Shown here: piece after piece, positions 10,252 to 20,919 of the stretch
How the letters are laid out: each line of letters starts with the position of its first letter
Position numbering within the stretch: the stretch's first letter is position 1
Source of the DNA: Nymphaea colorata
Taxonomy: Eukaryota; Streptophyta; Magnoliopsida; Nymphaeales; Nymphaeaceae
Reading direction: 5' to 3'
Assembly: GCF_008831285.2 (NCBI RefSeq)
Contig: NC_045147.1
Span: 2,692,001 to 2,756,000, forward strand
DNA length: 64,000 nt
Program-made: the position numbers and the translations under genes
Notes under the pieces: generated by a model
Database searches by the model: none
Told to the model about the DNA's origin: nothing
What the model saw: only the letters and a program-made list of their open reading frames with translations

Positions 10252-12286
10252 TCACTTCTGAAGCTTTCCTGGGCGTGGTTGCGTGCTTGGCTCATTTGGC
10301 CCCATATCACTTGATTCACCTGTTGCGCCAAACAAACAACACTCAAGTGCGAGGCAACCATGAGGCCAAGAGAACAGATTCGAGTGCTCTTCTGGATCGA
10401 AACTCATCGAGTCTGCGACCTCTGCCCCAGAATTGTATGTGGTGGCGTCCATGAAAAATGGAGGGGAACATGAAGAACTCTGTGGACTCCCACTGCCTGA
10501 CTCCACCTTTTCCATATTGGTCCTTAATTTCCGCCTGCGTTTCCGGCGACCGGAGCCGACGGGGAGATCCCGCATAGAGCCCCCAATTGTCCAGAACCGC
10601 TGGCAGGCCTTGCAGAAGTGCCGTGGTTGTTCGACATCATAATTGTTGTAGTAGCAGAACCTGGTGTCCAAACTATTACATCTGGGGCAGGGGGTGGGTG
10701 TTTCTTCTCCAGGCCGGACTGTTGGGGACTTCGTTTTAGGGGTCTTCTCTGTATCATCTGCTTCAGTGTTTGGCCTTTTGATCTCCATTGGTACCTCATA
10801 CTGTTGGAGCAAAGTGAACGATGGGTCGTCCCTTCCAGCTTCATCCGAATCCTGATTATAATTAGAATCAGCTGGGGCAAAGCGAGAGAGAGAGAGAGAG
10901 ATAGAGACTTACCTTGAGGGTGTGTCCATCACCCCCTATTGTTCTTAACTAATGCTTCCTCTGTCTCTGTTCAGCATTTACTGGCAGACAGTACCGGTCC
11001 TATGGTGCCGTTTGGTAACAGTAACAGGCTGTTACCATCCAATGAATTTGTGCTAAACACTGTGACAGATTCATGGATTACTGCTCTATGAATCAAATCT
11101 AATTTTTAAGGCAGATTCATTGAATAGTAACAACCTGTGATTGTTAAGGCACACACCAGGCCTCCCCATCCCCTCACTGTTCCAGCAACCCTATGTCCGC
11201 TCTTCAATCCAACAGTTTTGGAGGGTGAGACTTTCATGTTGCTGAACCAGACAGGGTTTCTCTTTGCCACTTACATCTAGTCTATGTTTCGATGCTTGGG
11301 TTTTCTGTAACTTCTGTTCAAGTCATTTTTCACAGATGAGATATTCAGCTTGGCTTGCCGAGCAGGCCAAGACCAAGTAGCTGGGAGCCTGAACCCAATA
11401 ACTTCAGAAGCTTTTCTGAAGCAGCCACAGAAAGAAGAACCTGGGCTGTTTGATAGTAACCGTGAAGGTGATTGTATCAATCCTAACTTGTAAAAGTTAT
11501 CACTATTTTAAGATTGGTTGTTTTTTTTTAGAAGTGTTCTCCACTAGTCAGGTTTATACTTTCCACCGAGTACACTGTGGAGATCAAGTTGGACAGATTT
11601 ATACCATTTTGCTGGAAGGAAAAAGGTTTTTTGTTCACAAGCTTAACTTTATGAAGATAACTTTGAAAAAGTTCAGAAAAATGATGGATACATGAAGAGC
11701 CATGGATCAAGGGAAAAGAGAAAATCAAAACTGAAGCGAACTTACCGTACTCCACTCCTGTGGACGCTACCCAATTAGTTCCCCTACACACCTGATCAAG
11801 GAATAAAGCTCCCAGCAATCGCTCACCCCCAGAAACTTAGAAGCTCCTGAAACACGTCCATTACATTGTCCAACCTACAGGTCATCCACATGCCGAACAA
11901 GGAACAGAGCAAACCGAAATAAAAATAAGAAATGAAAATCAAGAAATAATCTTGAGTTTCTTCAATTTGCGAGCTCAATTAAGAACTCGGTAAGCAAAAG
12001 AAGGTCCGGATTTCTCGCTGAATAAGACCGAAGTTGTAATCGGAGTCGAAACCTTGCAAGAAAGCAAGCTGCCGGTAGAAATCCAAGAAAATAACGACAA
12101 AATGACGCAATAAGAGGTTATACGCATAAAAGGTAATCATCCCAATAGAATCTCTTGACGAAATCGTCACCGCCGGAAGGTTAGATCGTGCTGACCGGAG
12201 ACGAATTCTTTAACTCCCCCCAACTTCGAGATTCCACAAATGCTAAACCAAAATCTGATAAATCCTAAGATCCGGAAGAAACGAAT

Positions 12287-12328
<42 letters not shown>

Positions 12329-12446
12329 AGGCAGGGTTGGTTAAACTGACCTTGCAGACAGTCGGATGCGGCGCTTGAACGGAGAGATCGCAGCTGCTGA
12401 AGCCGCCAATAATTTTGCCGAACAGTTTGAAACCGGAACTTCCCAT
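10252..12446 (-). CDS. Dof-domain transcription factor, right copy (exons 12446-12351 and 10851-10252)
   Basis: The joined exons give about 231 residues. Exon 1 (12446-12351) encodes [18 protein letters not shown] and ends TGCAAG|GTCAGT. Exon 2 begins at 10851 after ATAATCAG, with phase 0 exactly as in the left gene. The Dof finger is nearly identical to the left copy (cysteines near 87, 90, 112, 115; RFWT instead of the more common RYWT). The C-terminal 80 residues are richer in Ser/Pro and continue past the point where the left copy is cut. Intron 1 is about 1.5 kb, against 80 nt in the left gene. Another Dof-frame exon upstream is not needed. The start is supported by identity with the left copy and by a TATA-like box 110 bp upstream. 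The reading frame is intact, so this is the better candidate for the functional copy. Confidence 0.85.
11004..11155. repeat. MITE-like segment inside the right Dof intron
   Basis: The left edge GTGCCGTTTGGTAACAG is loosely mirrored at the right edge by AACAATCACAGG and GTGCC on the opposite strand. Internal paired motifs GACAGATTCATGG and GCAGATTCATTG are also present. Similar words occur at 9765-9880. The terminal match is imperfect. Confidence 0.4.
12288..12326. repeat. (GA)n microsatellite
   Basis: An uninterrupted GA run near the start of the right Dof intron. A CT/GA tract also lies just upstream of the start codon at 12447-12463, within the predicted leader. Confidence 0.9.
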
Positions 12447-12556
12447 CTCTCTCTCTCTCTCTCAATCTCTCTTTCTCTGTGCTTCTTCTTGCCAACTTCC
12501 TCTGCTATGCTTAATTGCTTAGTTGCTGGTTGTGATTCGCCCGCCATCTCCCGCGG

Positions 12557-12566
12557 CTTTTAATAT
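12557..12566 (-). promoter_or_regulatory. TATA-like box of the right Dof gene
   Basis: On the minus strand the sequence reads ATATTAAAAG, about 110 bp before the ATG at 12446. It occupies the position equivalent to the left gene's TATA box once the GA-rich leader is allowed for. Confidence 0.5.
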
Positions 12567-12569
12567 TGA

Positions 12570-15285
12570 ATCTGAAGAGCATGGAGCCCATCTGACGCGT
12601 GGAAGAGTAAAGTGGAGGGCTGAGGACAACAGCCAATCTATAGCTACAGCATCTGCCACCGCCGTCCCCACCACCTCAGCCATGCGATTTTAAATAATTT
12701 CATTTGGGTCCCTATGTTTCTAGTTAATCTCACATAACTGGCGTTATGTTTCAAAATTCATTATCATGAGTAAAAGAGCTCAGAGCCCTTCCACCGTGAG
12801 GTGTAGTAGTATACAATGTTGCGATTTCATTGTTCATAATATAAAAAAAAAAAATCAAGCGATTGAGAATAGTATCTGTACCTACTGCCCATGCCTTTTA
12901 ATTACCCACCTGACCGAGGAATTATATTATGCCCCAATGTTTTTTATTTTGTTCTCTCTTGAAAGTTCAAACATTTGTACAATCTTGAAAGGAGATGAAA
13001 TGAATCATACCAATACTTAGAAAGGGGGAGATAATTGTAATTCGATATTTATTTGAGTGGACATTTATCAAATCAGTTTTTTTTGTTTTTTTGTTTTTTT
13101 TTGCGAGAGGACAAGTAGGGCTCACTTGCAGATCTATCGTCATAACACGTGTCAAGAATTCGACTGCCTACAAAAGGCCTTCACATTCAATCTCTTCCAC
13201 TCTTATGGCACGTATTCCAATGAAATTATTGGTTGGAGAAAGACCGTTTAATTTACACATGTGAGCTGGTTAAGACCCTTAGAAGTTCTTATTTTTACAA
13301 AGACATCTTTACAATATATATATATATATCCTCTCAGATAAACTTCTTCCATTTTACAGTATTAGGAAGAAGCAAAAAAATCTTAAAGGTAACATTTAGG
13401 TGACACCTTCAAAAGCAGTGTTTTGAGAATACGTAATTTTGAGAAAACTAGTTGTTTTTAAAATCGAGGTTGTATGTTTAAAATCGAGGTTTTTTTACAT
13501 TGGGTTTTTGAACATATATGTAAAAAACTTGTGTTCTGCAATTAAAGTTTGATGGAGGGGACTACTTGTAAGCATAATCCCCTAAATTAGGATCCCATCT
13601 TCCTGCGTGGTGTTTGAGTTAAATTTGTGTCTCTCTAGTATACATGGCAAAAATGCACGTATTCAGAACTTTGGTAATGGAGCACTGATGTTGATAAAGC
13701 CTCCTTTTTTATATGAATAACAATATCAAAGGCATGTAAGAAATAGGCAGATGAAAGAAAATGAAAAGAAAATACATGTAAGGAAGATCAGCCCATGCCA
13801 AGGTGATTGGGAGGCTGAGATGAGGAAGAAGTGCTCAATGGCAAGCTTCAACAGTTGCAACAACCATTCTTGGGAGAAGATGAGTGTGCCTTCCCTATGA
13901 GGGCCATGCAAATGTCTTTTTCCCTTCCAAGATGCAAGAAAGAGTGAGAGAAAGACATTAGGACTGAAAAAAAAACCTAACACAAATTTGGGACATCCCA
14001 ATTAAGGTAAAATGGTGAGCCAGTGAAAGTTTGGTCGTCAGTTTGATTCCAGTGAGTGCTACTTATCTGGACTGCAAACCATATATAAGCAAAATTTTAG
14101 TTGATAGGTGTCACATTTCCGGCCTAAGTCCCAAAGCAGTCGTGTACCCCAAGGATACGAGGAGTGACTTCGGTCTCTTCGTGGCATTCAACTTCCCAAG
14201 TCGAGAATTTTGAGTTAAAAATTGAAAGAGGGGAAGGGGGTGTTGTTCACTCATTATATAAAAGCGGATCAGGAAACACTGTTTAAGTGGCATTTTCGAG
14301 GAAAATAAGCATGTCATCCAAACAGGGCATAAGCATTTTACTCAGTACACTATTTATTTACTATGATGGCGAAAACTTACGTTCATTAGGATCAGGTTCA
14401 GCCTTTATTGAATTCCACTAATCAAATTGTACAAAATTAGTTTGTGTTTTGGATTTTTATATTTTAATCTGAGTATAAATTTGTCACTAGTATGAGCTTT
14501 ACATTTATATGTTTTAAGTACGATCTTTATTGAGTCATAGTGAGATGTGTGGCTTCAACTCTATTTAGGATGAACGAGATGCTAATCCCACCACAGGAGT
14601 GGAGGTTGAAGCCCCCCTTTCCCCTCATTCCCCCACGGTTTAAGGCTGCTTCATGGCACCTTGAGGTAGGTGCTCCCGCTATGCACTATTTGCACATTGG
14701 CGCCACTTCTTTTGCAGCACAGATGGGTGATGCCACGGGAGTTTGAAACGGATATTAGCCGCCTACTAGCCTCACCCCAACAGTTGCACCAATCCCCTTA
14801 TCGGTTCCAATTAAATTTAATTAATCTAAATTCAATTTGTAATTGGGCCTAAATTTCTTTATAAATCAAGCTTAAGAATCGAAATGCAAGTCACAGTTGA
14901 TGAAATATATATGGTTCATCTGTGTTCCTAATTAAGTGGTTTTCCATAAAACATAGGCACATCGAATTTATTTCCCGGGAAGCGTCAACTCGATCCAAAG
15001 TTTTCAAAATTAACACTCTTCACAAGTCACAACTCGATACTATCTGCTCATTTAATTTATGATCTCTATTTTATGTGATCATCGGCATGCCCGTTTTTAG
15101 TTGATAATTAATCGGAAATTAGTCAGTAGTTTTTATTTTAAAAATTTCATTGTCAAATAATATAGAAAGGAATGCAAATGATTTTGAAATCAAATGAACC
15201 CAAATTGTTAAGTCAAAACCCAAGTACCAACTAATCATAGTTGAAAGAAATTTGTGTTGAAAGTACAAATTGTTAAACATGAATT
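12570..15285. other. Intergenic DNA without a recognised gene
   Basis: AT-rich. At 13400-13510 a piece with TAGGTGACACC and GTTTTGAGAA words resembles the MITE family seen at 26155-26310 and 63667-63912. The segment 14540-14760 is somewhat GC-richer and reads like decayed repeat. Open frames are short and featureless. Confidence 0.5.
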
Positions 15286-15289
15286 TTTC

Positions 15290-16960
15290 AATTAAAACAG
15301 AATAGGTGATGAATTTGTCAATTTCATATAAACTAACAACAAATTTGGGAAAAGAAAAAAGCAGACAAACTTAGGAAACGCGAGTGATGTTCCCCAATAA
15401 ATTTTTGTTCAAAATTCACTTTGTAGATAACTGGCACGCTCGCATCTTCTTTATGACCGTAATATTTTTATTTTTCAAGGGAAATGTTCCATTGTTTGTT
15501 ACTTTAGTAATTATTAAACGACTTTCCGCAAAACCCTTTTTTTGAACAAAATTTGTTTGTGACATTGAAAATTTCTAGTAAATGTCAATAACTCATTCTT
15601 TTTCATCGATTGAGAAAATAATATTTAGTTCAAAAAGCGGTTTGAATTGAGAGGCCGAGGCTACTTATTTTGAATATTGGGAATATTAGTTTAATCCAAC
15701 CTCTTTAAATAAAAGTTAAAAAGAGATTCATTTTATTCATTAAATCTAGAGTTGTTTATATTTAAAGATTATGGATTCCTGTTTAAAAGAAATTATAGAT
15801 TTAAGGACGGACAGGATGTAATCTGATTTTAAATATATAAACCAGAGATATTAGGATTTCAAATTACTGATCCACGATAAAATAAACACAATCTAAAAAA
15901 CCGCTCGCTCGGATCTTAAATGTTTTTCCAAAAAAAAAAAAAAAAGAAAAAAGGGCGAGAGGCGCCCACAGATTGCTGGAAGGAGAGCAGCGGTCGCCGT
16001 TGGTCACCTTTTCAGATTTATTGCAATCTGCGTCCGTCGTTTTTCCAATAAAAGCGAAAAGTTTTTTTATCTTTTATTTTTTTGATATTTTTCGGTGTCT
16101 CGATGCTCTATGCTAGTTGGTGGAGCCCCGCCAGCTGCCCGCCCCATCCACTCGGAGTCCGGAAGCAAACACCTCTTTGTTGAACAAACCTCAGTAGTAG
16201 CAACTCTTAACCGCATTTTCAAATAGAGCTGCATACGAGTATAGTCGAGTCAAGTCTGAGTTTGAGCTTGGTCAGCTCAAGCTCAATTCAGCTCAAAAAA
16301 CTCGAGTTCAAGTTCGTTCGAACTAGATTTGAGCTCCTTATAGTAAGCTCGAGTTTAACTCGACTACACAAAATCAAGCTCAAACTCAACTCGTTTAACT
16401 CATTTAACTCGTGTAAGCATTAATTTGTTTAACTCTTGTAAGTGTTAACTCATATAACTCCTGTAACTTATGATTTTTTTTATCTTAAAAGTTAAAACTA
16501 GTGAATCGATTTTGACTATTACATAAAGTACCGGTTAAGGAGTCGAGTGGTGCATAACAGAGTCGAATTCCTCAAACTCCAACTCGCCTTGATTATCATT
16601 TTAAATATCTTCGTAAGCTCGAACTCGATTCATTTATAAACGCGTTAAGCATGAGCAAAGTTTTTTCAAATAAGTCCTAAGTAGAATTCATAAACGATGT
16701 GGCTGAGTCACTGGATCCATGGATTCACCGGATGGGTGGTTTGGCAGATTCGATTCCGGATGCTATTGCTGATAAGGTTTGAAGTTGTTCCATTGGATAA
16801 GGAAGGATAAAGGCCACATGTGCGTCCAAGATTGTGCTTTATGAATGTGGGTCTTCTTGGTCTTCACTCTCTCACTTTCAGGCAAGTTGACGACTAAACC
16901 AAAATAAACAAAGGAAAATGTGACAGCTTGTATGTCTTTATCACGAGTGAAGCCTGACAT
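15290..16960 (+). repeat. Multi-copy non-coding repeat, copy 1 (with inserted hAT derivative)
   Basis: The segment shares AAAACAGAATAGGTGATGAA (15295-15314) with 17365-17384. It also shares the GCCCACAGATTGC / CCAATAAAAGCGAAAAG block (15965-16060) with 18445, 20925 and 21717, and TGAATGTGGGTC (about 16841) plus CAGGCAAGTTGACGA with 18690 and 21967. The hAT-like insertion 16226-16665 splits it. No coding frame is recognised. Confidence 0.6.
16226..16665. mobile_element. Non-autonomous hAT-type derivative, truncated
   Basis: Starts TAGAGCTGCATACGAGT, a variant of the TAGGG(C/G)TG end of the hAT element at 44972-52632. It is filled with CTCGAGTTCAAG, AACTCGACT and TTTAACTCGTGTAAG repeats. The right end is not clean and no target duplication was found. 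Confidence 0.55.
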
Positions 16961-17339
16961 TTTTCATGAGAGAGACTGAATTAAAGTTTCTAAAATTTTG
17001 ATAAAGATAAAAATACTATTTTTTAAAATTTTTATATAAGACAGGTAAAATTTTCTAAAATTTACATGTAATTTTTTTAAGGCCAAGATCCATGTAGGCC
17101 CCTCTTGGCTCCAACCCTTAGTCTTCATTGCTTTTTCCATTGAACTGTTAGGCAGTTGAGGACTATGCTACCCTTTTTAAATATGGTGAGAAAACCCAAT
17201 GCCCCAACTCTTGCTCACTTATTGAACCCTAGATGAATTTTACCAAAAAAAAAACTTAACCTTATATATAAACGCACTCACATGCACGCGCACACACCCA
17301 CACCCACATTGCTAGATGAATTACAAGGTTAACTCAAAC

Positions 17340-19765
17340 GATAGATTAAACATTGATGTCAAATAAAACAGAATAGGTGATGAATTTATACTTTTTAAGG
17401 CTAACTACAAATTTGGGAAATACAAGAAAAACTCCGGAACAGGAATCATGTTCCCAATGGCTTTTTTTTTTTTTTTTTTTTTTTAAATTCATTTTGTACA
17501 CAATTGGCAGGTCGGTATATGCTTTATAAGGATTGACAAATCCATGCTTAACATCTCTTTCTGCAAGGCAATTTTTATTTTTTTGCAGTTTAATGTTTAA
17601 CAACTTTAAAAGGACATTTGATAATCTTGAATTTGAGAACCATGGATTTAAGATCAGAACCTCTCCCCTCCCATTTTAATTTTGACTTTTTTGCAGTGCA
17701 AAGAAAAAAATAAGGCTCTTAAATGTGGATCTTATGTTTGACTTAGGTTTTTTAGTTTGACGAACCATGAATTTTACCATGCACCTTTTATAATTGTATC
17801 AGATCTATGGATTTCAAATCAAAAGTAATCAAACGCCCCCCTAAGCCGATAATTATTGAGCTTATCAGCACTACCCTTTTGTGCCTTATGGAGCTAGAAC
17901 ATGACATCAAGTTGAAGGTATACTGATTCTATCAAAAACACCCATGGCCTAAACTCAAGAGGCATGCAGGGATGGAACCAGAAATTGTGGATAAGAAATA
18001 CTTGTTATAAATTTTTAAAATTTTAAGAAGCATTAATATGTAAATGAGAAAAATTACCCTTAAATATTAAATATAAAAATATACAATTTTTGTCCACACA
18101 ATGCCCCTACAAAGGAAGTTTTCAGCCTTCTTTTAATAAATAAAGGTACATCATTTTTGAACAACTTTAAGTAGAAAGAGACTATTAAACATACCAGTTG
18201 GCGTCATTACAAGATCCCTTAAAACTCCAACATCTCATTATTCTTCAAAGATTGGAAGAACCTTATTCAGTTGGAAAAGCAGTCCCATCTGAAACTCAAC
18301 CCAAAGAAAAATGGAATTTGCCCATGCCGCTAGAGCAGAAACTAACTTTATTCATCCACCAATTTGAAGGAAAGAAAGAACCTCTGAAATTTATCTGCTA
18401 AAAATCCGCTGTTAAATGATATTGTTTTGCTTAAAGAAAAGAGCCAAAGGTGCCCACAGATTACCGGAAAGTCGGGGGAGGAAGGCAAAGCAGGTCGCCG
18501 TCAGCAACTCACCTTTTGCAGGCATTAGTTGCATCCATCGTTCTCCTATTAAAACCGAAAAAGTTTTCTTTGTCTTCATGCACCGTAAGAGATAATTGAA
18601 GCCTCGCAGGCTGACGCCTGGCCCCCCGCCGGCCGGCCCACCCTCCGGAACTCATCAGACCCCCAAAGGCCATATCTCTGCTTTTTGAATGTGGGTCTGC
18701 TTCCTTTGTTTTCAATCTTTCAGACAAGTCGACGATGGAACCAAAATAAACTAGAGAAAAAAGGTGACCGCTAGCTGCTAGTTAGCTTTGTCTTTTCGCT
18801 TTTTTTATCCTGTTGTTGAGCATCGGAGGACCTTGTCCTCTCCCTTTTCTGGAGGGAAGAAGAAACCAAACCAGGGAGACTAGGCATGAACTTTCAACGG
18901 GGATTGGACCAAGATTTGATATTGGACATCAGTCTTCAGGTCTATAAGTACTACAACAAATGGTCGAATATGAAAAATTGTATTCAGCTAAGTCACAGGT
19001 GATCTGGGCATCCATAGATGGGTACATAAACACGGGTAAGTGGGTACATCTGTATTTTAAAACTTAAAAAGTTTCAAATTTAATTTCATGTTTTTCTTCT
19101 TTTTTTTATTATCCTTTCCCCAAGATTCTACATTTTCTTCTCATTTTTCTTTAATTTTGAGAATTTATATACATTTATTTACATATATACTCTCCCATTG
19201 GGCTTAAGACAAACATTGAAACTTTGAATCTGCGAATCACTCTTGGGTTAAACTGTGGATTCTCATGGCTTGAATCGTGGATATACCAAAGCTTGCCTTG
19301 ATTAAGTTGTTTGATATGACGGTTGATTAGGTGTAAGATAAATAATGTTGCCGAGTTTAACATGTATTGTATTCTTTACTAGATGAAATTTAAGACTATA
19401 ACAACAATGCTAGACTAAGCAAAAGGACATAAAGTGTCACATAAAAAGGGTCCCATTTATTTGGGATGCACCTGCGTTTCCCTATGAGTCCATATACAAA
19501 GAATGAGGAAGTTGAGTGATGTATAGGCTATAGCTCAACTTGGTTGCTGGCGTTCCCTTTCCTTATCGATGACATTCAACGTCGCCCCATCATCAACACC
19601 AATTGCCTCTAAACTTTCAGTTGGTAGCCAAAAGGTTGGCTTCAAAGACGACTCTTTGTGTGTATGTGCATGATCCAAATCCCCAGTGACCCCATTTTGT
19701 ATGTTTACATGGGATCCTACCTTAGTGGGTGATAAAAGACTAGTACCCGGTGAGAAATGATTCAA
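17340..19765 (+). repeat. Multi-copy non-coding repeat, copy 2
   Basis: Collinear with copy 3 at about 21500-23345. The 18445-18580 block matches 21717-21845 (CCACAGATTAC, CATCCATCGTTCTCC, AAAAAGTTTTCTTTGTCTTC). The 18890-19010 block matches 22155-22280 (GATTGGACCAAGATTTGATA). The 19380-19760 block matches 22960-23345 (GATAAAGTGTCACATAAAAA type words and GGGTGATAAAAGACTAG). The offsets between copies drift from about 3.3 to 4.1 kb because of indels. No protein is recognised. It is best read as a tandem segmental duplication of a repeat unit or a non-autonomous retroelement. Confidence 0.65.
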
Positions 19766-19782
19766 ATAAAGCAGTCGTTCAG

Positions 19783-19920
19783 GAAAGTTGATGTCTAAAC
19801 CAAATAAACATGGGGAAAATGTGACAGCTTTATGCTTTTTCTCGATATCTGTTGAGCAGAGGAGGACCTTACCCTGCCCTTTTTAATGGAGGTCTGTGCC
19901 TATTCTCTTGGAGGGAACAT
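19783..19920 (+). repeat. Partial extra copy of the repeat unit
   Basis: AAGTTGATGTCTAAACCAAA followed by AATGTGACAGCTTTATG repeats the part of the unit seen at 16875-16945 and 18725-18830. Confidence 0.5.
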
Positions 19921-19954
19921 GAAAAACAGGTAAGGTTGAACACTAGCAGAGTTT

Positions 19955-20115
19955 TGAGCCCCAGCTTGGCCAGCTCGAACTCGACTTGGCTCAAAAAACT
20001 CGAGTTCAAGCTCGTCTCAAACTCAAATTGAGCTCCTTATACCAAGCTCGAGCTCAACTTGACCTCACAAAATCGAGCTAAACTTGACTCTTTCAGCTAC
20101 TTATACCAAGCTGAG
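19955..20115. repeat. hAT-type CGAG/CTCG subterminal repeat cluster
   Basis: Dense GCTCGAACTCGACTTGGCTC and AAAACTCGAGTTCAAGCTCG words, as in the hAT subterminal regions. No terminal repeat or target duplication is visible. Confidence 0.5.
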
Positions 20116-20919
20116 CCAGACCGATGCCGAAGCTTAGGTACAACCACCTGTCGCCATGCACCAACAACAACCAGCCATGTTGGAGAACCTGTCTTGTAGC
20201 ATTGCGGTTGGTGCATTACATCTCCATCCACTGTTATAAATACATGCTCTAACAAATAACTTGCACTTTTGATACTTTAATCATTATAAGACAACTTTAC
20301 ATATGGTTGTACTTTGATCTGATGTCTTCGAGGAGGCTAAACAAATATAGTTTTAGCAAGACAGGTTTGTATCATTGGAAAATCTTTGCAGATTCTATTA
20401 TCTCATTCAATTTATTTGGATGTCTCCCAAGGGACCTCTTATCTTCTCATTCATTTTCGTAGATTGGAAACACATTATTTAATTCGAAAACATTTTGATT
20501 TGAGATTTTTTTTCCCTTCAAAACTAATTTGTAACACTTAAACAACAAAAAGCCAAGAAAAACAAAAGAAACAAAAGAAATGGATCAATAAGAGTAAAAT
20601 AATTAATTTAAAGTAAGCGGAAGGCGTTTGAAGAAGATCGAAGCCCTCTCTTGTCCACAAGATTCAGGACTGCTTCAAGACCTGTGTAGACTCGTGGTAT
20701 GCCCATCACCTAAAGTATAACACTACCATGATTTCCAACTTACTGTGAAACGCGTAGATGAATAGAGCTAATGATCGAGTCCTCACTGAACCCCGTCCGT
20801 CCAGCTATACTATGTTCCTTAAAAACTATTTTTGAAATTTATATTTAACAACATCTTTATTTTTTATCATTTCAAGAGACACGAAAAAGGAAAAGGACAC
20901 TTGAATTCTAATTGTTAAC

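Noticed and set aside
10905-10960. Possible extra exon of the right Dof gene ending CTCAAG|GTAAGT
   Set aside because: In the phase needed to join exon 2 it meets a stop within about 35 bases and has no ATG, while the exon at 12446-12351 matches the left gene's exon 1 exactly in length, phase and sequence.
12351-12563. Plus-strand open frame of 65 residues beginning at 12366
   Set aside because: It is the antisense of Dof exon 1 and its leader; its Ser/Leu run comes from the CT microsatellite.
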